Origin: UBA4660 sp034408895
GTDB lineage: Bacteria > Bacteroidota > Bacteroidia > Flavobacteriales_D > Sanyastnellaceae
Assembly: GCA_034408895.1 (NCBI GenBank)
Contig: JAWXCI010000056.1
Coordinates: 1-17,372 of the forward strand
Direction of reading: 5' to 3'
Length of the DNA stretch: 17,372 bases
The position numbers and the translations under genes are program-made. Shown piece after piece: positions 1 to 8,500 of this stretch. Under the pieces are notes generated by a model. The model ran no database searches. It was not told the DNA's origin and saw only the letters and a list, made by a program, of their open reading frames with translations. Numbering within the stretch: the stretch's first letter is position 1; each line of letters opens with the position of its first letter.

Positions 1-276
1 ACGGTGGATGCAACCATCATGGAGAAATTCAGGCGCGGCACAAAACCGGAAGCGTGGATTGCACAAGAAGAAATTGAACGGATAAAAAAATTGCTCGTCA
101 CTTCCATTGATCAGTTTGAAAAGGATTTGGAGTCCGGTCTTTTCAAAATCTTCACACCCTTTACCACCGCCATGGGTATTCAACTCGCTTCCATAGAAGA
201 CACCATACCCACCATCATCTTTCATGAAGGCCTGCACCTTGGGTACATGATGGCGATGAGGAAACTGGTTGGTTGA
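1..276 (+). CDS. DinB-family protein, C-terminal part (gene enters from the left)
   Basis: The reading frame is open from the first base, so the gene most likely starts upstream; the GTG at 4 is probably internal. About 92 codons are present, against roughly 150-170 residues for complete DinB-like four-helix-bundle proteins. The visible part is helical and ends with HEGLHLGYMMAMRKLVG. This matches the last helix of DinB/DUF664-type proteins, where an H-x3-H pair (here FHEGLH, residues 74 and 78 counted from the GTG) supplies two of the three metal-binding histidines. DinB-like proteins are cytoplasmic, metal-dependent and often thiol-transferase-like or stress-associated; the substrate of this one cannot be inferred. 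The first metal-binding histidine would lie outside the window. The TGA stop abuts the stop of the next, convergent gene with no spacer. Confidence 0.7.
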   Translation, partial: TVDATIMEKFRRGTKPEAWIAQEEIERIKKLLVTSIDQFEKDLESGLFKIFTPFTTAMGIQLASIEDTIPTIIFHEGLHLGYMMAMRKLVG

Positions 277-2274
277 TCATCTCTTCACCACTATCTCTGA
301 AAACATTTTATCAACCGCCTTCAAGCGACACAGGTAAGTGCCCGCAGCGAGTTGATCCAATTGCAAAACAGAAGGTGTTCGTGAGATAGATTCGGAATAC
401 ACGATCCTTCCAAACACATCCACCACTTCAACACACGAAATTTTTTCCTGCGAGTTGTTTTGGATCGTGAGTGATTCTTCAAATGGATTCGGGAAAACGG
501 TGAATGAATTTTCATTCAACATTTCTTCAACACCGATGATGATGACCATAGTGCATTCAGACACTGTATTGCATGCACCTTGCGCAATGGTCGTTGCATA
601 TTCTCCTGATTCAGCCGGGGTAAAACTAACGGCATTGGCTCCATCAATCGGCTGGTTGGTATAGCAATCGAACCATTGATACGTAGCGTTGCTTTGCAGC
701 GATGTGAGCGTTGTTCCAATCAGCGAAACACTTTCATCCAAATCCACAATCGTGAGGTCGAGCGTGAGCAACGTATCTCCCGGAAGTATTATGTCAAATA
801 CTCCACTCTCGGTGTAATTGATTCCATTCACTTCATAGTTGTCACATGCCGTTACTGTTTCATTGATGTAAACCGTGTTGCTGGGTTCCGCAATGCGAGT
901 GATGTAAACACCATCGGTGCCACCACCGCTCCAGGGTTTTACCCAAGCGGCCAGAAGATTGGTTCCGGAAAGGAATTCCTGGTGTTTTTCGTAGAAGGGG
1001 TTGAAATCGGTAATGGTCAACTGCTGGCCATCGGCATCCCATTGCAGCGTTCCGTTGTCAGCCACTTTCTGGGCCACGTAACCTGCCAAAGTGGATTGGT
1101 GACAAGCATACATGTTGAGGTCGCTATCGAGTGCGAATTTTGGGTAGGGTAAATAAGTGTTGAGGTCAGCGATTTGAATTCCATCTTCCTGCCACAACGT
1201 TTGACCCGTGATGTCGAACTTCTGGCCATAGATGGCATAGTAACCCACCATGCCCGGCCTTCCATCTGCCCAGGTTATGTAGTAGTTGTCGCCCTGCTTT
1301 TCCCAGTAGAAGTTTTTCTGCACACCATCAAAGGTGCATATCTCGGTGGTGGAGCCTGCCCATGCCCAGCTTCCATCTGTGTTTAACCTCCGGGCAAAAA
1401 GTTCTTCGGCATTAACACCTCCGCCCTGCCACACAAAGGTGACACCCATGCCATCGCCAATGCCGCTGAACTGGTAGGAGAGTCCTGTGGTATTGGCTGT
1501 CACATTCACCCAATCGCCCCAAAGTTCGCCAGCGTATTCATCTATGTGCATGCAGTGAAGTGTGGCTCCCCCACCATTGCCCGATGAATAATAGACAAAA
1601 GCCCCGTTGGCACCATCGGTTGTGATGCTTGCATGGCCGAAACTGAGCGGGCCAATTTCCACCCCATGGTATTGCATAAGCAACTCGCCCGCCTCGCTGA
1701 AACGCGACATGCGCATCCTGAGGTATCCGTACGTACCAATTTCCATCATCGCATGAAAGCCAAAGTCATCGCGCACCAATTGGCAGGTATAATAATAACC
1801 CACTGAAAGTGGCCCGCTGGAGTGTTCTTCCGAAAGAGCAAGGTCGTTCTCCCACACTTTGGCTCCTTCATCATCGAGTTCCTGCACCCACATTTTTTCA
1901 TCGGGATTGGCTACACCTTCTTCACCGGCATACCAGCAGATAATCATCTTGCCATCGTCATATCTGTACAAACTGAAAAACACAACGTTCTTTCCATCAG
2001 CATCTGCAACAATGAGACGGCCATTTTCCTCCCAAAGCGCTATACCATTTTGATCATACCGCTGACCGTACACTTCAAAGATGTATTCGCTGTTTCGTGA
2101 ATCGCGCCAGAAGACAAAAGCGCCCCCGCTGCCATCGGGCACCGCCTGCGAATCGCGTTGCCAGTTGGCCACATCGCACACCAGCAGTGGGTTTGCAGGG
2201 TCGGTACTCCACTGGCTGAATGTAACTGTTGAGGATGCGATAAACGCAACAGCCATCAGTAAAATGTTTTTCAT
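277..2274 (-). CDS. Secreted W/G-repeat protein with T9SS type A sorting domain
   Basis: A 665-residue exported protein of unknown function. Residues 1-20 form a signal peptide (MKNILLMAVAFIASSTVTFS, mature end QWST). The body, about 30-460, repeats a loose unit of the form YGQ(R/K)xDxxGxxLWxxxG, seen in VYGQRYDQNGIALW, IYGQKFDITGQTLW and weaker copies with AQKVADNGTLQW and ARRLNTDGSWAW; this suggests a beta-propeller-like surface domain. Residues about 475-580 look like the short beta-sandwich modules common in Bacteroidota extracellular proteins (ACDNYEVNGINYTESG, then a C...YQWFDC segment). Residues about 587-665 are a type A sorting domain (FTVFPNP, LAAGTYLCRL, terminal IVVKR), which routes the protein through the T9SS to the cell surface or medium. 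No catalytic motif was seen. It is monocistronic, divergent from the next cargo gene, with a perfect -7 element upstream. Export is well supported; the role is not. Confidence 0.85.
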   Translation of the reverse strand: MKNILLMAVAFIASSTVTFSQWSTDPANPLLVCDVANWQRDSQAVPDGSGGAFVFWRDSRNSEYIFEVYGQRYDQNGIALWEENGRLIVADADGKNVVFFSLYRYDDGKMIICWYAGEEGVANPDEKMWVQELDDEGAKVWENDLALSEEHSSGPLSVGYYYTCQLVRDDFGFHAMMEIGTYGYLRMRMSRFSEAGELLMQYHGVEIGPLSFGHASITTDGANGAFVYYSSGNGGGATLHCMHIDEYAGELWGDWVNVTANTTGLSYQFSGIGDGMGVTFVWQGGGVNAEELFARRLNTDGSWAWAGSTTEICTFDGVQKNFYWEKQGDNYYITWADGRPGMVGYYAIYGQKFDITGQTLWQEDGIQIADLNTYLPYPKFALDSDLNMYACHQSTLAGYVAQKVADNGTLQWDADGQQLTITDFNPFYEKHQEFLSGTNLLAAWVKPWSGGGTDGVYITRIAEPSNTVYINETVTACDNYEVNGINYTESGVFDIILPGDTLLTLDLTIVDLDESVSLIGTTLTSLQSNATYQWFDCYTNQPIDGANAVSFTPAESGEYATTIAQGACNTVSECTMVIIIGVEEMLNENSFTVFPNPFEESLTIQNNSQEKISCVEVVDVFGRIVYSESISRTPSVLQLDQLAAGTYLCRLKAVDKMFSEIVVKR

Positions 2275-2299
2275 GTTGTTTGGATTTGAAGTAAAGATT

Positions 2300-2307
2300 C
2301 AAATGTA
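2300..2307 (-). promoter_or_regulatory. Bacteroidota -7 promoter element (TACATTTG) of the 277-2274 gene
   Basis: Read on the minus strand this is TACATTTG, an exact match to the TAnnTTTG -7 consensus of the Bacteroidota primary sigma factor. It lies 25 bases before the ATG at 2274, which gives a short leader of about 15-20 nucleotides. No TTTG element is seen at the usual distance of about 20 bases upstream, so the call rests on the -7 box and its position. Confidence 0.55.
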
Positions 2308-2515
2308 CTGTCCCGCAAACAACATCATATTGAGCGAGCGGTGGCTATTTTGAGTGAGACCTGGCAAATGCCTTTAGTCGCTAAGCCTCCCGAACTCCGA
2401 AGTCGAAATCAGTGTGTCAGCAATGTTTACCAGAACGATTTAGGGGAAATACTGCAAACAGCTGGCTCCTTAAAACCACTAAGGCTTTTCCCTTCATGCT
2501 GACAGTCTCTTCATT

Positions 2516-2523
2516 GATATTTG
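2516..2523 (+). promoter_or_regulatory. Possible -7 element (GATATTTG) before the C25-like gene
   Basis: GATATTTG differs from TAnnTTTG by one base and sits 34 bases before the ATG at 2558. No matching -33 element is visible. The rest of the 283-base divergent spacer (2275-2557) contains nothing else that I can identify. Confidence 0.3.
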
Positions 2524-2557
2524 CAATCCGCAAACACGACCAATCAACGGAACCCCT

Positions 2558-4522
2558 ATGAAGTACCTGTGCGCAATCTTCCTTTCAGTCTGTATTTTAT
2601 CATCTGAACACACCTGCGCTCAATTGAGCACAGATTATTCCATTTCGATCGATGTTACCATACAAGACGACCCTCCACAAATTACGTTAGACTGGATAAA
2701 TGATATCAACGCGACAGCATACGATGTCTTCCGAAAAGGATTGCAGTCCACCACTTGGGGTGCAGCAGTGGCAACACTCCCAGGAACAGCAAGCCAGTAC
2801 ATCGACAACACTGTTGAAGCAGATACAGCCTATGAATATAAGATTTACAAAACGGCCAGCAATTCTGTTTCCGCTTACGGTTATGTCTATGCGGGAATCA
2901 AAAATCCGGTGAATCACTACAATGGGAGAATTTTGGTTTTGATCGACTCATTGTTTATTGATTCAGTTGCAACTGAATTATGGCAATTTCAAAAAGATCT
3001 CGCAAGTGATGGGTGGGATGTAACGAGCATGTATTTTTCCAGAACCGATTCCGTTGCTTCGGTGAAAAGCTATATCATGAGTGAATACAACACCATGTCC
3101 AACAATGTAAAGGCGGTTATGCTTGTCGGTCATATACCTGTTCCATATTCCGGGAATATTTATCCGGATGGTCATACGGATCATCAGGGTGCGTGGCCGG
3201 CAGATGTTTATTACGGTGATATCAACGGAACCTGGACCGATGAATTTGTGAATGCTACCACAGCCTCGCGACCAGAGAATATCAATACTCCCGGTGATGG
3301 CAAATTCGACCAGTCGAATCTTCCTTCAGATATTGAACTGCAAGTCGGACGAATTGATTTCTTCAACATGCCATCCAGCGGCAAGACAGAATATGAAATG
3401 CTGAAGAATTACCTCAACCGTGATCATGCATTTCGAAAAAAAGAAGTTACACTCAATGAACAAGGACTAATTGATGACAACTTCGGAGCATTCAGCGGTG
3501 AGGCATTTGCCTGCAATGGGTTTAAGAATTTCGCGCCTTTAGTAGGCAAATACAACATCGAAGAAGCCGATTTTTTAACTACGCTGGAAGTTTCCGATTA
3601 CCTGTGGGCCTACGGTTGTGGTGGTGGATACTATTCAAGTGCAGGTGGCATCGGCAACTCCGCGCAAATGATGACTCAAAATGTAAATTCCATTTTTACC
3701 ATGTTGTTCGGCTCGTACTTTGGTGACTGGGATTCGGAAGACAATTTTCTTCGTTCTCCGCTGTGTTCGAATACACCTGCGCTCACTTGTGTGTGGGCCG
3801 GAAGACCACACTGGATGTTTCATACCATGGGTTTAGGTTTGAACATTGGATACGGTACTCGCGTCACCCAAAACAATTCAACTTTGTATGATGCAAACTA
3901 CGGATCCCGAATGGTACATATCGCACTCATGGGCGATTTGACTTTGAAACAGAACGTGCTCGCCCCCCCGCAATCCATAATCCTTGAAAACACCTCAAAC
4001 GGTTTTGGAAAAACCATTGATTGGGTATCTTCTGCCGATGAGGTTCTTGGCTATTACGTTTACCGATCCAGCCAGGAATTGCAAGGTTTTGAATTGATTT
4101 CGGACTTGGTTACAGGAAACACATTCACCGATACTTTGGGAACCGATGGGCTTCAACACTATTTAGTGCGGGCCTTGCGGTTGGAGACAACCTCATCAGG
4201 TTCTTATTATAACCTGAGTGAAGGCGTGGGAGATTCATCGAATGTGGTTTACCAAACCTCCGGAAATCATGAATTGACCGATGTAAGTCTCAGCTTCAGT
4301 CTTTATCCTAATCCTGCCACCGATATCGTTACAGTGAAATTTATTGATACTTCCTTCAAAAATTCCGATGTTCATATTTTCAATCAGCATGGTGAACTCT
4401 TAAAATCCGAATGGCTCGAAAACAACAAAATGAATGTGGAAAATTTATGTGCTGGCGTTTACATCATTTCAATAAGCCAGGACCAATTTTCTCAAAGGCA
4501 AAAACTGGTAATTATCAGATGA
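2558..4522 (+). CDS. T9SS-secreted protein with C25 (gingipain)-like domain, probably non-catalytic
   Basis: A 654-residue exported protein. Residues 1-21 are a signal peptide ending at THTCA-QLST. Residues about 24-105 look like a fibronectin-III-type module. Residues about 122-470 resemble the caspase-like fold of C25 peptidases: VGHIPVP (190-196) followed by PADVYYGDING (214-224) corresponds to the gingipain segment LVGDxxxxPSDxxYG. YGCGGG (352-357) stands where active members have the GHG segment with the catalytic His. FGSYFGDWD (384-392) stands where the catalytic Cys segment would be, and it lacks Cys. A second FN3-like module covers about 472-570. A type A sorting domain (SLYPNPATD to the terminal KLVIIR) fills about 580-654. 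The family assignment is by pattern only. If right, the protein is a surface or secreted pseudoprotease, or uses a different nucleophile. It is convergent with the next gene and appears monocistronic. Confidence 0.8.
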   Translation: MKYLCAIFLSVCILSSEHTCAQLSTDYSISIDVTIQDDPPQITLDWINDINATAYDVFRKGLQSTTWGAAVATLPGTASQYIDNTVEADTAYEYKIYKTASNSVSAYGYVYAGIKNPVNHYNGRILVLIDSLFIDSVATELWQFQKDLASDGWDVTSMYFSRTDSVASVKSYIMSEYNTMSNNVKAVMLVGHIPVPYSGNIYPDGHTDHQGAWPADVYYGDINGTWTDEFVNATTASRPENINTPGDGKFDQSNLPSDIELQVGRIDFFNMPSSGKTEYEMLKNYLNRDHAFRKKEVTLNEQGLIDDNFGAFSGEAFACNGFKNFAPLVGKYNIEEADFLTTLEVSDYLWAYGCGGGYYSSAGGIGNSAQMMTQNVNSIFTMLFGSYFGDWDSEDNFLRSPLCSNTPALTCVWAGRPHWMFHTMGLGLNIGYGTRVTQNNSTLYDANYGSRMVHIALMGDLTLKQNVLAPPQSIILENTSNGFGKTIDWVSSADEVLGYYVYRSSQELQGFELISDLVTGNTFTDTLGTDGLQHYLVRALRLETTSSGSYYNLSEGVGDSSNVVYQTSGNHELTDVSLSFSLYPNPATDIVTVKFIDTSFKNSDVHIFNQHGELLKSEWLENNKMNVENLCAGVYIISISQDQFSQRQKLVIIR

Positions 4523-4742
4523 TACTTTTGATAAAACGGGGAACACAACTATTCATCAAACAGACCAGTGAATGATGATTCGAGTCCACGAAATACAGAA
4601 ATAGTTCCGTTGTCGAAACAGGCATTTTTTGATTTGGTCGAGGTAGGTAAACTCAGGGGCTGATTCATGCTGAATGAGTGACAGTAAAACAAAACCGCAG
4701 TGACGAACTAACTGCCATGGACATTTGAGAATCGAAAAAATA
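4523..4742. other. Convergent spacer, no recognisable gene
   Basis: This 220-base spacer lies between two converging genes and would be expected to hold terminators. I see only weak candidates: a 5-bp inverted repeat ATTCA-tgc-TGAAT at 4663-4675 and a T-run on the minus strand just after the stop of the 4743-5237 gene. There is no GC-rich stem followed by a T-run on either strand. Confidence 0.4.
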
Positions 4743-5237
4743 TCAAAGGGTGACTTTCACGTTTTCATACCTCTTCTCACCTCTCATCAGCCTGTTGATT
4801 GTTTGAGCCACCCGTTTCACTTTCGTTTCTTCCTTTTTGGCTGAGTAAATCCATTGTATGTAATAATTCTGTTCGGATTCGGAAAGCGATTGGAAGAACT
4901 TCAAAGCTGTGGGTTCGTCCTGCAAACAGAGCAACAATTCTTCAGGGACTTCAAGATGTGAACTGTCGGGATAGAGCACTACATGAACAAAATCCCCTTC
5001 CTCCTTTTTTATCTTCTTGCGGATTTCTGCTTTGACGGGAAGAAACAAATTGCCATTTCCCATCGGCATAAGGTGATATCTTTTTATTTCAAAACCATCA
5101 ATGGTTCCCTTCACTTTCCGCCAGCCAAAGTGAGCGTGTTTGTCTGGAAGTATTTCAGGTATCCGCGCATACGTCCATCCACCCTTGCCGTGGAATTTTT
5201 CGAGGATGTACTTTTTGTTTACGAGGGGTTTGTCCAT
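4743..5237 (-). CDS. DUF1905 / YdeI-OmpD-associated family protein
   Basis: A 164-residue cytoplasmic protein with no signal peptide. Residues about 5-90 match the DUF1905 beta-barrel type (KYILEKFHGKGGWTYARIP, FGWRKVKGTIDG, PMGNGNLFLPVKAEIRKKI, then GDFVHVVLYPD). Residues about 95-164 match the helical YdeI/OmpD-associated domain (VPEELLLCLQDEPTALKFF, SLSESEQNYYIQWIYSAKK, KVKRVAQTINRL). The pair is common in Bacteroidota. The family name comes from bacteriocin-protection and OmpD-association reports in enterobacteria, and its biochemical function is not settled. The frame stays open to a TTG at 5363, but the ATG at 5237 begins where homology to the family begins, so I chose it. It sits alone between convergent and divergent neighbours. 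No clear -7 element was found upstream. Confidence 0.8.
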   Translation of the reverse strand: MDKPLVNKKYILEKFHGKGGWTYARIPEILPDKHAHFGWRKVKGTIDGFEIKRYHLMPMGNGNLFLPVKAEIRKKIKKEEGDFVHVVLYPDSSHLEVPEELLLCLQDEPTALKFFQSLSESEQNYYIQWIYSAKKEETKVKRVAQTINRLMRGEKRYENVKVTL

Positions 5238-5565
5238 TTCTATGCTGCAAAGAAAATTGGTTTCTCTAACAAGGAAATCGTTGATAGATAATTGAATTCG
5301 AAAATGGAAAGGAGTTAGGAAGCATTTACAATCATTCAGAATCTGATAGTTAGTATTTATCAAAATTCAATCAATTTTTTGAGCCTGATGATTGAATATC
5401 CATGAACATCGGGGGAGTCCTGTTCATCCAATTACTGTTGCGCTGTGGTTCAAAACTTCCAGTAAGGTTCTATCCACTAACTAAATTGCAAGGCGAATTT
5501 TGAAATCCAAAATCATACTAGTCCATTGAAAACGCAGCTTCACACATTCATCTAAAAAAATCATC
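5238..5565. other. Divergent intergenic region with one inverted repeat
   Basis: This 328-base region separates the YdeI-like gene (-) from the 1549-residue cargo gene (+), so it must contain both promoters. I find no exact TAnnTTTG on either strand; near matches differing by one base are GAATTTTG around 5493-5500 (+) and around 5359-5366 (-). The only clear structure is the inverted repeat at 5402-5427. No ORF or RNA gene was recognised. Confidence 0.5.
5402..5427. repeat. Perfect 7-bp inverted repeat ATGAACA-N12-TGTTCAT
   Basis: ATGAACA (5402-5408) and TGTTCAT (5421-5427) are exact reverse complements separated by 12 bases that include a run of five G. It could be a regulator binding site for either flanking gene or a small hairpin. 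No T-run follows on either side, so a simple terminator is unlikely. Confidence 0.45.
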
Positions 5566-8500
5566 ATGAGTAAAAGATTTTTACTTGCTTCATTTCTCTT
5601 TCTGTCAGCAATTCAATCAACACTTCATGCGCAACTGTGGACACCACACTGGCAAGGCGCGGACTTTCAAAACGGTGTTCAATTTTTTCCCGGTGAAAAT
5701 TTCGGATACGCAGGTTTCGAAAATTTCTTTTTCAAACTGAATGACTATGGCAATAGCTGGGAGGCAGTTTATTTCGATGACTTCAAAAAATTCCTGGCCA
5801 TTGATTTTGCAACCACGCAAGAAGGTTGGGCGCTCATGCAGCAGGATTTGACCTGGTACGTGCAGGAGACCAATGACGGTGGCGTGAGTTGGATTGACCA
5901 CGGTGCACTTCCCGATGGTTTTGGAAATTATACTTCCATCTATGTCGTGAACGACAATCTTTTGTTCGCCATTGTGGACACGAAAGTTTTCAGGAGCATA
6001 AATCTTGGCGGCTCGTGGACGCAGGTACTCACCATCAACGACAGCGTAACAGGAATTCACTCAAATGGTTTTGACAATAACAAATTGTGGGCAAGTGGCG
6101 GCAATGGCAAAGTGTACACAAGCACCAATGAAGGTGTGACCTGGACGCTGGTGAGCATCGGTGTCACGTTCAATGCTGTCCTTGATATACAGTTTACAAA
6201 TGCGAACACCATTTATGCGCTGATTGGTGGAAGCAACGCTCTTCGCAAATCGGTGGATGGCGGAATGAACTGGACAGATGTGTTAGCCGGTTCAAGTAAT
6301 CTGGCCATGCAAGTGTTGAACGATAATGAAATTTTTGTCTCCATCAGCAACGGCATTCTACACACCATAAACGGAGGCTCGTCCTGGGATACTGAATTTA
6401 CCTGGCCAGACTCGCGCATCACCTATCATTTCTTCGATACCACAGCAAACAACAAAATTCTAGTCGGTTTTGACGGCCAGATTTATCACAGCGATGATGA
6501 TGGAAGTGCATGGACAGAAATCAACAGCGGAGTGAACTACGTTATCGGAATGGACTTCATCAACACTGCTGAGGGCTGGGCCGTGGGTGGTTCCGGTTTC
6601 ATCAATATTTTGATTCACACAACAAACGCAGGAGAGAACTGGAATATCGCTAATTCACCATCGGGAATCACCAACATTGATTTTTTTGATGCGATGAATG
6701 GCTACGCAATTGGAAGTAGTGGAATTCATCGCACAACAGATGGCGGTGCAAACTGGATTCAGAAATCTTCCACGATTACTTCCGGAAAGCTGGTTGTTGT
6801 TGATGCACTAAATGTGCATGTGTTGAGCAACAATATCACCGTACACAATTCATTTGATGGTGGCGAAACTTGGACAACAGGTGCATACAATGTCAATCTT
6901 CCCCTAGTTGCATTTCCCCTGTACGATTTGGAATTCGTAGATGCAATGAATGGGCGCTTGTCGGGCGATAGTGGTTATGTCTATTTCACGAGTGATGGTG
7001 GATTGAACTGGATTAAGAACAACACCATTGGGGCAACACTGGACTTGCCTGAGTGTTTTTTCATCACAAACAACATTGGCTGGTACAGCACACAAAATCT
7101 TATTTACAAAACCATAAACGGAGGAAACAGTTGGACAAGTACAAGCCTTGCGTTGGGCAATGGGTACCTCGGCAATATGCATTTCTATGATGCTTCTAAC
7201 GGTCTTGCTGTGAAAGGCTTCGGAGGTGTATTCAGTTTGATGCAAACTACCAACGGGGGAACGGTATGGACAGACATAACACCTCCGTATATCACAACAC
7301 AATCATTGGGAAAAATATGGAGATCAAATGCATCTCAGGGTTTTATCGCTTCCAGTGATTTGGGAATTCTAAAGCAGGACGATTCGTTTTGTCCGCTCCC
7401 GGTTTTCACTGCATCAATCACGGTTGAAAATCCGCAGGCCTGCATTGGAGGAACAGGTTTCATTTCGTTTGATGCAAATACCGACATCAGCAGTGTGATG
7501 TGGTACCACGAAGGTTTGTTAATCTCCACCAACGAAACACTCATCATCTCAAACGTGGCCGAAAATGATTCGGGGGCTTATGAAGTAAACCTCAGCAACA
7601 CGAACGGATGTGGTGAGTTCGAATTGGTGCTTCAAACCACCTTCACCGCAATAGAAGATGTGGCACCTATTGTTTCCATTTCTTCAAATGAACAAATTTT
7701 ATGTGAAGGAGAAACATTGAGCCTTTCCGCTTCGACCAGTTACGGTTCGTTTAATTCAGCATTGTGGTATCAGGATGGAAATTATATTGCACAGGGAGAG
7801 ACATTGGAATTTCCATCCGTTGAAGCATTTCAAAGCGGAACGTATTGGTGCGTTTGTTCAATAGGTTCCGTATGCGGCACTTTTAATGTCACTTCAAATT
7901 CAATTGTCATTTCCATTTCGGAGAGTTATGAATTGTACACCAGCGCACCTCCGGCAATTGATATTCTTTGCGAAAGTCAACCTTATGAATTGAGTGCATT
8001 CGCTTCCGGTTATCCTGAAATAAATTTTGAATGGAGTGTGAATGATATGGTGTTGTCCACATCAGCAAATCTCATCATTGATTATGTCACGAATGAAATG
8101 GATGGAGAACTTGCACTCACCATATCAGGCATTGGTGGATGTGCGAATGAAGTTGCAGAGTATTTCTACGACATCGAAGTGATTCCGCTAGCCGAAGTTT
8201 TTCCTCCGACAAATTCATATCAAGTGCTTCCGGTCTGTTTTGGAGAAACCGTTACGCTTGAATTCCTCACTGATACTCCGGCAGATTTTTACGAATGGTA
8301 TTTGGGAGAAGCCTTGCTTGGTTTTGCATCAACGCTTACAGTGAGTTTGATTGATGATTTCTACTATGGAGATTATTACTGCTGGCCCTACTATGGAAAC
8401 GATTGCGTGTACAGCACTGAACCATTTCTTATGTACACATTGGTGGAAGGAACCGATGTGGAAATTATTCCCACCGAACAAAACATGGTGCTGGCTGGTT

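Noticed and set aside
676..1152. 158-codon open frame on the plus strand inside the first T9SS cargo gene
   Set aside because: It is antisense to a gene with signal peptide, repeats and sorting domain, and its translation shows no family signature or coherent composition.
2308..2515. Possible small RNA or tRNA in the divergent spacer
   Set aside because: No cloverleaf, no strong stem with T-run and no known motif was visible; only weak AT-rich complementarity near 2472-2490.
5238..5363. Longer N-terminus for the YdeI-like protein
   Set aside because: It needs a TTG start and adds 42 residues with no match to the family; the ATG at 5237 gives the expected length.
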